A DNA stretch of 64,000 bases from Methanosphaera stadtmanae (lineage in GTDB: Archaea; Methanobacteriota; Methanobacteria; Methanobacteriales; Methanobacteriaceae): the NCBI GenBank assembly GCA_015062805.1, contig SUTQ01000002.1:1-64000 (forward strand). The letters are read 5' to 3'. Positions 45,966-55,438 of this stretch are shown piece by piece (within the stretch, counting starts at the first letter, position 1; the number at the start of each line of letters is the position of its first letter). The notes below the pieces were generated by a model. The model worked only from the letters and a program-made list of their open reading frames with translations, did no database searches and was not told the DNA's origin. The translations under genes were made by a program, and so were the position numbers.

Positions 45966-47009
45966 ATGAATAAAACAAGAATTGAATGGATAGATTTAGT
46001 ACGTGCAATAGCTATACTAACAGTTTTATATATTCATTCTGTTGATGGAATATATATTATATCATCAGATGCTATATTGAACATGACATTATTTTCCCAA
46101 ATATTCCAATTTATATCATTATTCATTGGACGTATAGGTGTACCATTCTTTTTGATGATTACGGGATATTTATTGTTGGATAGGGCATATGATGATCAGA
46201 AGGTAAAAAAGTTTTGGGATAAAAATTGTAAAACACTCATAATAGTAACGATTTTATGGTCAATAGTATATGCTGTTTCTTTGTTTGTAATATCAAACAA
46301 ATATACTCAAGTTAATACTGTGGAAGCAGGTAACTTGTTTTTCAGTCACATGTGGTATATGCCTATGATTATAGGAATGTATTTGTCAATGCCATTTGTT
46401 TCCAATGCTGTAAGAAGTTTTGATAAAAGAACAGTTTTTCAAGCAACAGTAATATTTTCATTATTGGCATTTTGTCTTCCATTTATATCCGTGTTATTTG
46501 ATATGGAAGGTATTCATAACGTTGTAATACAATATTGTCTTGGATTTAGTGGTGGAATATATGGTGTTTACATTATATTAGGATATCTGGTAAAAAAAGG
46601 AATGTTTAAGGAAGTATCTTCTAAATTATTGGGAGGAATATCAATAATATCTTTTATTATTTGTGTATTATTCCAATATTATGCATTCATTAGAGGTTAT
46701 GATTTCTTCTTATGGTACGAATTTCCGTTTATTTTAACCGGTTCCTTTACATTATTTGAATTGGTATCAAGAATGGATAGTGTTAAAGCATATAGTCAGA
46801 TAAAGTTCTTATCAAAATATTCATTTGCAGTCTTCTTAATACATAATCTGTTCCGATTACCATTACTACCATGGATAGTAATGTTACCATTTACTGAACC
46901 GGTAAAAGCAATTATTCTATGGGTTATGTTAATAATATTTAGTTATATTGCAGCAGTAATAATTTATAGAATACCAAAATTTGGAAAATTCATGTTATAT
47001 ATGAGATAA
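45966..47009 (+). CDS. Acyltransferase 3 family membrane protein
   Basis: A 347-residue polytopic protein of the acyltransferase 3 (OafA/NolL-type) family. The N-terminal RIEWIDLVRAIAILTVLYIH carries the family's Arg and active-site His region, FLMITGYLLL follows, and about ten membrane helices are visible. These enzymes O-acylate sugars of surface polymers; the substrate here is unknown. The stop is immediately adjacent to that of the convergent hydrolase. A 7-bp stem spans both stops. Confidence 0.85.
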   Translation: MNKTRIEWIDLVRAIAILTVLYIHSVDGIYIISSDAILNMTLFSQIFQFISLFIGRIGVPFFLMITGYLLLDRAYDDQKVKKFWDKNCKTLIIVTILWSIVYAVSLFVISNKYTQVNTVEAGNLFFSHMWYMPMIIGMYLSMPFVSNAVRSFDKRTVFQATVIFSLLAFCLPFISVLFDMEGIHNVVIQYCLGFSGGIYGVYIILGYLVKKGMFKEVSSKLLGGISIISFIICVLFQYYAFIRGYDFFLWYEFPFILTGSFTLFELVSRMDSVKAYSQIKFLSKYSFAVFLIHNLFRLPLLPWIVMLPFTEPVKAIILWVMLIIFSYIAAVIIYRIPKFGKFMLYMR

Positions 47010-47042
47010 TTAAAGAGTTATCTCTTGTTTTATTTCTTTTAA
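47003..47042 (+). terminator. Stem-loop across the acyltransferase stop with T-rich tail
   Basis: GAGATAA (47003-47009) pairs with TTATCTC (47018-47024). The stem contains the acyltransferase stop codon; TTGTTTTATTTCTTTT follows. Confidence 0.5.
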
Positions 47043-47849
47043 TATATTTATTGCCTCAGGTATTGGAAAGAGGGGATAAATATGGAACAAGTCTTCACCA
47101 ACAATTAATTTGACATCAACATCATCATCAACTAATTTTTCATAATATGTTATGACATCTTGAAAAAATATTTCATTACTACCTACAATTATTAACGTTC
47201 TAGGTAATTTGTGATTATCACCATAAATTGGACTGACTTTATAATTTTTTGTGTCATTGTCAGACCATTTTTTTCCAATTTCCGTTAATCCTATTTTTCC
47301 AAGTATTGGATCATTAGGATTATCCACACAATTATCCATTGAAACATCTACCCATGGAGAAAAAACAATGATGTTTTTGGGCTGTTTTAAGTTCATATGG
47401 TTTAAATGCTGACAAAATCCCAATGTAAAACCGCCTCCAGCAGAATCACCCATTATAATCACATCATCGTACTTTTTAGTTAAATCAATGTAAAGTTCGG
47501 TAATTAATTCGTAACTTTCACGGAATTCATGTTTTGGTGTTAATGGATATGCAGGTAAAATAACATCCATTTTAAGTAGTTTGTTAAGAATCAAGCAATA
47601 TAAACTATGTTGAATATTTAACTGGTTAACATAGGCTCCACCATGGATATATAGAATTACTGAATTCTTCTTACCAGTAAATGACACTAACTTCATATCT
47701 TTAAAGTATTCTGTATGAAAAATTGTTTTGAAGTCATTATCTTCCTTTTTTTCTAAAAAAAGATTTACTTCCTTATTTGAATCCATATATTTTGGTTTTG
47801 TTTTTTTAAGAATTAGTTCTGTAATTTTTGTTATAATTGATTTGGTCAT
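47010..47849 (-). CDS. Alpha/beta hydrolase of the hormone-sensitive lipase type
   Basis: A protein of about 279 residues. YIHGGAY is the oxyanion-hole HGG motif, MGDSAGGGFT the nucleophile elbow (GDSAG), and the C-terminal GEDLFHIYPLF supplies the His; an Asp-containing stretch precedes it. This places it with HSL-family esterases acting on short acyl esters. There is no signal peptide. Convergent placement with an acyltransferase is suggestive of a pair that adds and removes acyl groups, but they share no promoter. Physiological substrate unknown. Confidence 0.82.
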   Translation of the reverse strand: MTKSIITKITELILKKTKPKYMDSNKEVNLFLEKKEDNDFKTIFHTEYFKDMKLVSFTGKKNSVILYIHGGAYVNQLNIQHSLYCLILNKLLKMDVILPAYPLTPKHEFRESYELITELYIDLTKKYDDVIIMGDSAGGGFTLGFCQHLNHMNLKQPKNIIVFSPWVDVSMDNCVDNPNDPILGKIGLTEIGKKWSDNDTKNYKVSPIYGDNHKLPRTLIIVGSNEIFFQDVITYYEKLVDDDVDVKLIVGEDLFHIYPLFPIPEAINILKEIKQEITL

Positions 47850-47894
47850 ATGAATTCTCACTAAAAAAAATTAATTGGGGTAATGAAGAGAAAT

Positions 47895-48395
47895 TTATAA
47901 TGTTTTTTGTCCTCTGGTTATTGCTGTGATTCCTGTTTTTGCGGTTTCTTTTATTCCATATGGTTTTAGTAGGTCCATTAGTGCGTTTATTTTGTCTGGG
48001 TTTCCTGTTATTTCTATTGTTATTGTTTTTGGTGTTACGTCGATTATGTGTCCTCTGAATATGTTTGTGTATTGTATGATTTCTGATTTGTCTTGTTCTG
48101 TTGGTGCGTGGATTTTTAGTAGTGCTAGTTGTCTTCTTATTGTTTGTTCTGGTTTCATTTCTCGTACTTTGATGACTTCTATGAGTTTGTTTAGTTGTTT
48201 TATAATTTGTTCTAGTGTTCTGTTGTCTCCGTAGGTTGTGATTGTTATTCTTGAGAGTCCTGGTTCTGCTGTTTTTCCTACTGTGATGTTGTTTATGTTG
48301 AAGTCTCTTCTTGTGAATAGTCCTGATACTCTTTGTAGTACTCCTGGTTTGTTTTCAACAAGTATGCTTATTGTATGTTGATTATTTTTTGTCAT
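47895..48395 (-). CDS. ilvH: Acetolactate synthase small subunit, copy 1
   Basis: A 166-residue ACT-domain regulatory subunit of acetolactate synthase. [20 protein letters not shown] is the ACT ligand region and the C-terminal half has [12 protein letters not shown]-type sequence ([16 protein letters not shown]). It lies 5 nt downstream of ilvB copy 1. From 48008 to 48346 the DNA is identical, base for base, to copy 2 at 50374-50712, although the flanks differ, so one copy has recently overwritten the other. Confidence 0.95.
   Translation of the reverse strand: MTKNNQHTISILVENKPGVLQRVSGLFTRRDFNINNITVGKTAEPGLSRITITTYGDNRTLEQIIKQLNKLIEVIKVREMKPEQTIRRQLALLKIHAPTEQDKSEIIQYTNIFRGHIIDVTPKTITIEITGNPDKINALMDLLKPYGIKETAKTGITAITRGQKTL
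48008..48346. repeat. 339-bp identical tract shared by the two ilvH genes (copy A)
   Basis: Identical to 50374-50712 (constant offset 2366). I compared the two stretches by eye and saw no mismatch. A second identical block of 59 bp lies at 48504-48562 and 50870-50928 with the same offset. Confidence 0.85.
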
Positions 48396-48400
48396 TTAAA

Positions 48401-50074
48401 TCATTCCTCTACTTTGTATTCTCCAACTATTTTTGTAATTTTTTCTCCAGGAGGAACCATTGGTAATAATTCTTCAGGATCTATTGTTATGTCGATTACT
48501 GTTGCTTCTCTTTGTTTTAGTGCATTTTGTATGGTTTCTTTTAGTTCTCCTGGTTTTTCTACTCTTACTCCAGTTACACCGTAGGATTCTGCAAGTTTTA
48601 CAAAGTCTGGTGTTGGGGCAAGTTTGGTTTGAGAAATTCTGTTTTCATAGTATAGGACTTGCCATTGAGCTACCATTCCAAGATATCTGTTGTTTAAAAT
48701 ACATGTAACTATAGGAAGGTCGTATTCATGTATTGTTGCTAACTCTTGAGATACCATTTGGAATCCGCCGTCTCCACAAATTGCTAAAACGTTTTCTTCT
48801 GGTTTAGCTACTTGTGCTCCTATTGCTGCTGGTAAACCATAGCCCATTGTTCCTAGCCCTCCACTGGATAGGAAGGTTCTTGGATTTTTGGTTTTATAGT
48901 AGTGTGCCATCCACATTTGGTTTTGACCTACATCAGTAGATACGATTGTTGTAGGTGTTATTGCTTCCATTATTTCTTTTATAACTTCTTGTGGTTTAAG
49001 AGGCATTGTATTGAAATTCATTTTTGGAACATAAGCTTTTCTTTTTTCTACAACTTCACTTGTCCAGTTTATATTATCTGTTCTGTATTCTTCGATAAGT
49101 GTTTGTAAAGTTATTTTTGCATCTCCAACTATTGGAACATCTATAGGAACGTTTTTTCCAATTTCTGCAGGGTCAATATCTATGTGAATTTTTGTTGCAT
49201 TAGGTGCAAATTCGGATACTTTACCTGTAGTACGGTCAGAAAATCTGCAACCTATTGCTATAAGACAATCACAATCAGTCACAGTATTGTTAGTTGATTC
49301 TAGACCATGCATACCTAGAAGTCCTAATGATAATTCATGGTCTTCAGGTATTGATCCTTTACCCATGAGACTTGTAGCGACTGCAATGTTTGCAAGTTTA
49401 GCAAATTCAAATAATTCATCACTAGCATCAGATAATATTACTCCACCACCAGCTAATATAACTGGTTTTTTACTTTCTTGTATTATCTTCGCTGCTTTTT
49501 TTATCTGTTTAATATTGGCTTTGGTTGTTGGTTTGTATCCTTCTAATTGAAGAACACGGGTCATGTCATCTTCTGTAATCTCTGCTTCTAATACATCTTT
49601 AGGAAGGTCTACTACAACCACTCCTTTTCTACCGGTACTTGCTATTTTGTATGAAGCATCTATTATTTCAGGTAAATCCTTTGATTGTCTAGGTTGGAAA
49701 TTTGCTTTAGTTATTGGCATTGTTATACTTATTGTATCTACTTCTTGGAATGCATCTGTACCAATGATAGGTGTTCCAACTTGACCAGTTAGGGCAACAA
49801 CCGGGCTGGAATCCATTTGGGCTGTAGCAATACCAGTTACAAGATTAGTAGCTCCTGGACCGCTGGTTGCAATGCATACTCCAGTTTTTCCGGATACTCT
49901 TGCATATCCATCTGCTGCATGTGCTGCTGCCTGCTCGTGTCTTACTAATATGTGTTTTATGTCGCAATCATATAATGAATCGTATAATGGTAATAGTACT
50001 CCTCCAGGGTAACCGAAGACTACGTCAGTACCATTTTCTTTAAGTTTCTTTAGTAATGCGTCACTTCCGTTCAT
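48401..50074 (-). CDS. ilvB: Acetolactate synthase large subunit, copy 1
   Basis: A 557-residue TPP-dependent enzyme forming acetolactate and acetohydroxybutyrate, the first step of valine and isoleucine synthesis. VFGYPGGVLLPLYD and RHEQAAAHAADGYAR contain the catalytic Glu. GDGGFQMVSQELATI with the downstream Asn-Asn (CILNNRYLGMV) is the TPP/Mg motif. It forms an operon with ilvH copy 1. It is a full-length paralogue of copy 2 with many substitutions, so the duplication itself is not recent. Confidence 0.96.
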   Translation of the reverse strand: MNGSDALLKKLKENGTDVVFGYPGGVLLPLYDSLYDCDIKHILVRHEQAAAHAADGYARVSGKTGVCIATSGPGATNLVTGIATAQMDSSPVVALTGQVGTPIIGTDAFQEVDTISITMPITKANFQPRQSKDLPEIIDASYKIASTGRKGVVVVDLPKDVLEAEITEDDMTRVLQLEGYKPTTKANIKQIKKAAKIIQESKKPVILAGGGVILSDASDELFEFAKLANIAVATSLMGKGSIPEDHELSLGLLGMHGLESTNNTVTDCDCLIAIGCRFSDRTTGKVSEFAPNATKIHIDIDPAEIGKNVPIDVPIVGDAKITLQTLIEEYRTDNINWTSEVVEKRKAYVPKMNFNTMPLKPQEVIKEIMEAITPTTIVSTDVGQNQMWMAHYYKTKNPRTFLSSGGLGTMGYGLPAAIGAQVAKPEENVLAICGDGGFQMVSQELATIHEYDLPIVTCILNNRYLGMVAQWQVLYYENRISQTKLAPTPDFVKLAESYGVTGVRVEKPGELKETIQNALKQREATVIDITIDPEELLPMVPPGEKITKIVGEYKVEE

Positions 50075-50260
50075 TTTATTTCCTCATTAGTTTTTTAAAA
50101 TTGTTATTAGATAAAAGTGATATATTAAAATTTTTATTATAAGTATAGTTATGTATTTTAATGTTTATATAGTATTTTTAGTATTTTTAGTTCTATAGTT
50201 GTGAAAAATCATATAAAAAAAGTACTTGTTAAACATAGAAAAAAGGTAAGAAAAAGAAGG

Positions 50261-50761
50261 TTATAATGTTTTTTGTCCACGAGTTATTGCTGTGATTCCT
50301 GTTTTTGCGGTTTCTTTTATTCCGTATGGTCTTAACAGGTCCATCAATGCATTGATATTGTCAGGTTTTCCACTTATTTCTATTGTTATTGTTTTTGGTG
50401 TTACGTCGATTATGTGTCCTCTGAATATGTTTGTGTATTGTATGATTTCTGATTTGTCTTGTTCTGTTGGTGCGTGGATTTTTAGTAGTGCTAGTTGTCT
50501 TCTTATTGTTTGTTCTGGTTTCATTTCTCGTACTTTGATGACTTCTATGAGTTTGTTTAGTTGTTTTATAATTTGTTCTAGTGTTCTGTTGTCTCCGTAG
50601 GTTGTGATTGTTATTCTTGAGAGTCCTGGTTCTGCTGTTTTTCCTACTGTGATGTTGTTTATGTTGAAGTCTCTTCTTGTGAATAGTCCTGATACTCTTT
50701 GTAGTACTCCTGTCTTGTTTTCAACCAGAATACTTATTGTATGTTTGTTTTCTTTATTCAT
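50261..50761 (-). CDS. ilvH: Acetolactate synthase small subunit, copy 2
   Basis: A 166-residue ACT-domain protein almost identical in sequence to copy 1. Differences are confined to the first 15 or so residues and a few C-terminal positions (for example [16 protein letters not shown] versus [16 protein letters not shown]). It overlaps ilvB copy 2 by 4 nt, giving translational coupling. On the minus strand the sequence after its stop is T-rich (around 50215-50250), a likely terminator before ilvB copy 1. Confidence 0.95.
   Translation of the reverse strand: MNKENKHTISILVENKTGVLQRVSGLFTRRDFNINNITVGKTAEPGLSRITITTYGDNRTLEQIIKQLNKLIEVIKVREMKPEQTIRRQLALLKIHAPTEQDKSEIIQYTNIFRGHIIDVTPKTITIEISGKPDNINALMDLLRPYGIKETAKTGITAITRGQKTL
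50374..50712. repeat. 339-bp identical tract shared by the two ilvH genes (copy B)
   Basis: Partner of 48008-48346. The sharp edges (differences begin immediately outside) are typical of a gene conversion tract. Confidence 0.85.
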
Positions 50762-52440
50762 TCTAAATCCTCCACGTCATCAAATTCCTTTTTCATTTGA
50801 TTAAGTGCACTTCCCGGTGGAACTATTGGTAAAAGTTCATTAGCATCAATTCTTATGTCAATAACTGTAGCTTCTCTTTGTTTTAGTGCATTTTGTATGG
50901 TTTCTTTTAGTTCTCCTGGTTTTTCTACAACTTCTCCTTTGATTTTATAAGCCTTTGCTAATTGTACAAAGTCAGGATTATCATAGAATTTTGTCTGGTA
51001 TACATAATCATTAAATAATCTTTGTAGCTGAGCAACCATACCCAGATAATTATTGTTTAATATGCAGGTAACAATAGGTAAATCGTTTTCTTTTATCGTA
51101 GCTAACTCTTGAAGAACCATTTGGAATCCGCCGTCTCCACATATTGCTAGAACATTTTCTTCTGGTTTAGCAAATTGTGCTCCTATTGCTGCAGGAAGTC
51201 CGAATCCCATTGTTCCTAGTCCACCACTTGATATGAATGTTCTAGGTTTTTTGGTTTTATAGTAGTGTGCCATCCACATTTGGTTTTGTCCTACATCAGT
51301 GGTAATAATTGTATCATCAGTCACTGCTTCCATTATTTCTTTTATGCATTGTTGTGGTTTTAGTGGAACAGTATTAAATGAAATTTCAGGTTCAGTTTCT
51401 TTTCTTATATTGGATATATGTTTAGTCCAGTTGATAGTGTCAGGATTTTCTACTTGATTAATAAATTCTTTTAAAGTAACCTTTGCATCACCTACTATAG
51501 GTATATCAATGGATATAGTTTTACCAATTTCTGCAGGATCCACATCTATTTGAATTATTTTAGCATTTGGTGCAAATAATTTGCCATTACTAACACTACG
51601 ATCTGAAAATCTACAACCTATGGCGATGAGACAGTCACATTCTGTTAATGCAATGTTTGTAGTTTCTATTCCATGCATACCAATCATACCAAGTCCTAAT
51701 GGATGTTCTTCGGATATTGCTCCTTTACCCATCAATGTCGTACAAACTGGTATATTTGTTAGTGTAGCAAATTCAAGAAGTTCTTCTGATGCATTTGCTA
51801 AGATTACTCCTCCTCCTACTAGTATCAATGGTTTTTGTGAATTGTTAATTACTTCAATAGCTTTTCTAATTTGTTTCACGTTTCCTTTTGTGGTGGGTTT
51901 GTAACCAGGTATGTCTGTGTTTATTTTGTAATCTTCAATGTTAATTTCCTCTTCTAATGCATTTCTTGGCAAGTCCAATACTACAGGACCTGGTCTTCCT
52001 GTTGAAGCAATATAAAATGCTTTGTCAATTGCTTCCACGATTTTTTCTGGACTTCTTGGTTGGTAGTTGTGTTTACTAATAGGCATGGTTATACCAATAG
52101 TATCCACTTCTTGAAACATGTCTGTACCAATAGCTTGGGTAGGAACTTGGCCTGTTAATACTACGATAGGACTAGAATCCATATGTGCTGTTGCAACACC
52201 TGTTGTCACATTTGTTGCTCCCGGACCTGATGTTGCCAAGCACACTCCTACTTTTCCGGATGCTCTAGCATATCCGTCTGCAGCGTGTGCTGCTGCCTGT
52301 TCATGTCTTACAAGTATATGTTCTATATCTGATTCGTATAAAGCATCATAGAATGGTAATAAAACTCCCCCTGGATAACCGAAGATAGTCTTTACACCAT
52401 TTTCTTTTAGCTTATTTATTAACAGTTGGCTACCTTTCAT
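50758..52440 (-). CDS. ilvB: Acetolactate synthase large subunit, copy 2
   Basis: A 560-residue TPP enzyme, paralogue of copy 1. TIFGYPGGVLLPFYD, RHEQAAAHAADGYAR and GDGGFQMVLQELATI are all present, so it should be active. Compared with copy 1 the late region differs (AQLQRLFNDYVYQTKFYDNP versus AQWQVLYYENRISQTKLAP), which may alter substrate preference. This is the upstream operon of the pair. Its promoter faces the ABC transporter promoter across a 310-nt gap containing GTATTACT dyads. Confidence 0.96.
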   Translation of the reverse strand: MKGSQLLINKLKENGVKTIFGYPGGVLLPFYDALYESDIEHILVRHEQAAAHAADGYARASGKVGVCLATSGPGATNVTTGVATAHMDSSPIVVLTGQVPTQAIGTDMFQEVDTIGITMPISKHNYQPRSPEKIVEAIDKAFYIASTGRPGPVVLDLPRNALEEEINIEDYKINTDIPGYKPTTKGNVKQIRKAIEVINNSQKPLILVGGGVILANASEELLEFATLTNIPVCTTLMGKGAISEEHPLGLGMIGMHGIETTNIALTECDCLIAIGCRFSDRSVSNGKLFAPNAKIIQIDVDPAEIGKTISIDIPIVGDAKVTLKEFINQVENPDTINWTKHISNIRKETEPEISFNTVPLKPQQCIKEIMEAVTDDTIITTDVGQNQMWMAHYYKTKKPRTFISSGGLGTMGFGLPAAIGAQFAKPEENVLAICGDGGFQMVLQELATIKENDLPIVTCILNNNYLGMVAQLQRLFNDYVYQTKFYDNPDFVQLAKAYKIKGEVVEKPGELKETIQNALKQREATVIDIRIDANELLPIVPPGSALNQMKKEFDDVEDLE

Positions 52441-52552
52441 TTTCTTTACACCATTGAAATATTATATATGTATATTATTTGTAAATTCTTTATGTTATAT
52501 TTATTATCATTGTTTTTTGGTTTTCTATCTACTTATGTATTTTCAAACTTTT

Positions 52553-52591
52553 GTATTACTTTTTTATATTTTTTTATTTGTTTAGTAATAC
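52553..52591. promoter_or_regulatory. GTATTACT-N23-AGTAATAC dyad 1
   Basis: Half-sites at 52553-52560 and 52584-52591. The dyad lies between the divergent ilvB2 and transporter promoters, just upstream of the TATA-like ATATTTAAATAG at about 52609. Confidence 0.6.
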
Positions 52592-52665
52592 TTTTTTTAA
52601 TATTCGTAATATTTAAATAGGGTTTTTTACAAACTGGTTATTATGTATTAAGATATTATTAAAAA

Positions 52666-52703
52666 GTATTACCTTTTCCCTTATTTTATCAAAAAAGTAA
52701 TAC
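52666..52703. promoter_or_regulatory. GTATTACC-N22-AGTAATAC dyad 2
   Basis: Half-sites at 52666-52673 and 52696-52703, downstream of the likely transcription start of the transporter operon and about 50 nt before its first codon. A bound protein would block elongation or access. Confidence 0.6.
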
Positions 52704-52750
52704 TTTTTTGAATTTTTATCTTAAAAACATATTTGAGGAGTAGAAAAACT

Positions 52751-54388
52751 ATGGATAACAAGATAAAATATGCTATTATAGCAGTTGCTGTTATTCTCAT
52801 AGCTATTATTGCAGCCTCTTCAATGTTTGGTAATACATCAGACAATGATCCAACTCACATTGTTTTAACAGTACCTGGACATACTGGAGAGCCTGAAACC
52901 GGATTCAACCCATTAACTGGTTGGGGAAATGGACACTTAAATTATAATCCATTAGTACAAAGTACTTTATTCGGTTCAGATGAAAATGGTAGTTTTGTAA
53001 ATGATTTAGCAACAGATTATAGTATAAGTGATGATAGATTAACATGGACTGTACATATTAGGGATGATGTTAAATTCACAAACGGTGAAAAATTAACAGC
53101 AAACGATGTAGCTTTCACATTCAATGAAGCTAAAATAAGTGATGGTGAACTTGATCTTACCAACTTAGAAGAAGCTAAAGCTGTTGATGATAAAACTGTT
53201 GAATTTAAACTTGCAAAACCACAATCAACATTTATTTATGATTTAAGATATGTTGGTATTGTCCCACAAAAAGATTATAACAACGAAACTTACGGTGCAA
53301 ACCCAGTAGGTTCAGGACCATATAAACTCAAACAATGGGATAAAGGACAACAAGCAATCTTTGAATATAATGAAGAATATTATGGTAAAGAACCATACTT
53401 TAAACAAATTACAATGGTTTTCCCTGAAGAAGATAACATTTTACAACTTGTAAAATCAGGACAAATTGATGTTGCAGAAGTACCAATTTCAGCTTATAAT
53501 GAAACAGTAGAAGGATACAAATTAGTAGAATTTGAAAGTCCTAGAGCACAAGGATTCTCATTACCTTACTTGCCTGATACTGGATTAAAAACTGCTGATG
53601 CTGGAAGTCCAATTGGAAACAATGTAACCAGTGATCCAGCTATTAGAAAAGCTTTAAACATCGGTATTAACCGTGAAGAAATCGTCAATTCTGTATACAA
53701 AGGTTTTGGTAAAGTTGAATACACTGGAGTTGACTCATTACCATTTGCAAACGAACAAGCAAAAATAACTGACAACAACCCAGATGAAGCTAAAAAAATA
53801 CTTGAAGAAGCTGGATGGAAAGATACTGACGGTGATGGAATAAGAGAAAAAGATGGCCTCAAAGCATCATTCGAAGTATATTATCCACCAAACAAACAAG
53901 ACAGACAATCATTAGCAACAATCATATCAGAACAAGCAAAAGATTTAGGTATTGAAATAGTATTACAATCTGCAGATTGGGATACAATTTACACAAAAAT
54001 GTACTCACAAGCAGTTGTAATGCAACAATCTTCAGATAACCCATATTCTGCAGTATATCAACAATACCACAGTAAAAGTGCTGAAGAATTGGTAGATTCT
54101 GACTACAGAAACCCTAATGCATATAACAGTTCTGAAGTAGATGCAATTCTTGAACAAGGTATGAATGCTGGAACTCTTGAAGATGCATATCAATACTGGA
54201 GTAAAGCAGCATACACTGGAAGTGGAGCTGGATTTGGTCCTAATGGTGATGCACCATGGTTATGGGCAGCAGATAACCACTTCGGATACTTTGTAAAAGA
54301 TGATATTAACATGGGAACAATATCCAAGTTAGGTCAAGATTATTATTGTAATATTCTTGATTGGACTCGTGAAAGTTCTTCAAAGTAG
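52751..54388 (+). CDS. ABC transporter substrate-binding protein, nickel/peptide (family 5)
   Basis: A 545-residue extracytoplasmic binding protein held by an N-terminal helix (about 8-26). TGFNPLTGWGNGHLNYNP, YSISDDRLTWTVHIRDDVKF and NGEKLTANDVAFTFN are family-5 (DppA/NikA/OppA) signatures. No Cys lipobox is visible. The ATG is preceded by GAGGAG; an in-frame TTG upstream is unlikely. It opens a five-gene operon with two permeases and two ATPases. Nickel or a small peptide is the likely substrate; nickel is attractive in a methanogen but not proved. An inverted repeat with T run follows the stop. Confidence 0.9.
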   Translation: MDNKIKYAIIAVAVILIAIIAASSMFGNTSDNDPTHIVLTVPGHTGEPETGFNPLTGWGNGHLNYNPLVQSTLFGSDENGSFVNDLATDYSISDDRLTWTVHIRDDVKFTNGEKLTANDVAFTFNEAKISDGELDLTNLEEAKAVDDKTVEFKLAKPQSTFIYDLRYVGIVPQKDYNNETYGANPVGSGPYKLKQWDKGQQAIFEYNEEYYGKEPYFKQITMVFPEEDNILQLVKSGQIDVAEVPISAYNETVEGYKLVEFESPRAQGFSLPYLPDTGLKTADAGSPIGNNVTSDPAIRKALNIGINREEIVNSVYKGFGKVEYTGVDSLPFANEQAKITDNNPDEAKKILEEAGWKDTDGDGIREKDGLKASFEVYYPPNKQDRQSLATIISEQAKDLGIEIVLQSADWDTIYTKMYSQAVVMQQSSDNPYSAVYQQYHSKSAEELVDSDYRNPNAYNSSEVDAILEQGMNAGTLEDAYQYWSKAAYTGSGAGFGPNGDAPWLWAADNHFGYFVKDDINMGTISKLGQDYYCNILDWTRESSSK

Positions 54389-54392
54389 TTAT

Positions 54393-54430
54393 ATTAAAAG
54401 TTTTAAACTTTTAATTTTATTTTTTTTTAT
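54393..54430 (+). terminator. Stem-loop plus poly-U between binding protein and permease genes
   Basis: ATTAAAAGTTT (54393-54403) pairs with AAACTTTTAAT (54405-54415), then TTTA and T9. It lies inside the operon and probably reduces read-through, favouring excess binding protein. Confidence 0.6.
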
Positions 54431-54445
54431 AGGAGGGTTTTATTT

Positions 54446-55438
54446 TTGAATAACAGAACAAAAAAATTTATTAGAAATAAAGCAATTCATTTCATCGTTT
54501 TAATGTTAGCAGTAGCTATTTTTAGTTTTATTTTACTTGAATTATCTCCTATTGATCCAGTCAACGCTTATCTTAAACAAGCAGTTGTTAGCCCAGAACA
54601 AAGAATGATTTTAGAACAATATTGGGGTGTAAATCAACCGTTAACAACTAAGATATGGGGTTGGTTAGTTAACTTACTACAAGGTAATTTGGGAAATTCT
54701 TTAATATATCGTATACCCGTTACTGAAGTTATTATGGAAAGATTTATGGCATCATTTGTATTGATGGCAATTTCATGGGTGATTAGTGGACTGATAGGAT
54801 TTGGACTAGGAATAGTCGCTGGAAAAAATAAGGGTGGCTGGATTGATAAGGCAGTTAAGCTTTATTGTTATGTTTTACAATCAGCTCCATCTTTCTGGAT
54901 AGGATTACTCATTTTGATAATATTTTCGGTGGAGTTGGGCTGGTTCCCAATTGGTATGAGTGTAGCTATTGGAACAGTCAGTACTGATGCTACTATATGG
55001 CAATGGCTAGCTAGACTTGTATTACCAACATTAACATTAAGTTTGGTTGGTGTTGCACCTATTGCTATGTATACTCGAAATGAATTGGTAAATGTTTTAT
55101 CATCAGATTATATTCTTTTTGCTCGTGCAAGAGGGGAATCTGGATGGCCATTAATTGAAAGACAGGCATTAAGAAATACGTTATTACCTGCTTTAACTCT
55201 TCAATTCCAAAATTTTGCAGAATTGTTTGGTGGAGCAGTTTTGGTTGAACAAGTATTTTCTTATCCTGGAATAGGACAAACAGCTGTAGCTGCAGGACTT
55301 AGAAGTGATGTCACATTATTGTTGGGTATTGTATTAGTTAGTGCAGTATTTGTATTTGCAGGAAATACTTTGGCCGATATAATGTATTACTTTGTTGATC
55401 CAAGAATTAGGGAGAATGAGAACTTTGACAAAAACTGA
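54446..55438 (+). CDS. ABC transporter permease, DppB/NikB type
   Basis: A 330-residue inner permease. An N-terminal helix and VSPEQRMILEQYWGVNQPL region precede about six membrane helices. The EAA loop region is RARGESGWPLIERQALRNTL, which contacts an ATPase; EQVFSYPGIGQTA follows, as in DppB and NikB. Translation starts at TTG, preceded by AGGAGGG with suitable spacing. The 3' end overlaps the second permease gene by about 20 nt. Confidence 0.92.
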   Translation: MNNRTKKFIRNKAIHFIVLMLAVAIFSFILLELSPIDPVNAYLKQAVVSPEQRMILEQYWGVNQPLTTKIWGWLVNLLQGNLGNSLIYRIPVTEVIMERFMASFVLMAISWVISGLIGFGLGIVAGKNKGGWIDKAVKLYCYVLQSAPSFWIGLLILIIFSVELGWFPIGMSVAIGTVSTDATIWQWLARLVLPTLTLSLVGVAPIAMYTRNELVNVLSSDYILFARARGESGWPLIERQALRNTLLPALTLQFQNFAELFGGAVLVEQVFSYPGIGQTAVAAGLRSDVTLLLGIVLVSAVFVFAGNTLADIMYYFVDPRIRENENFDKN

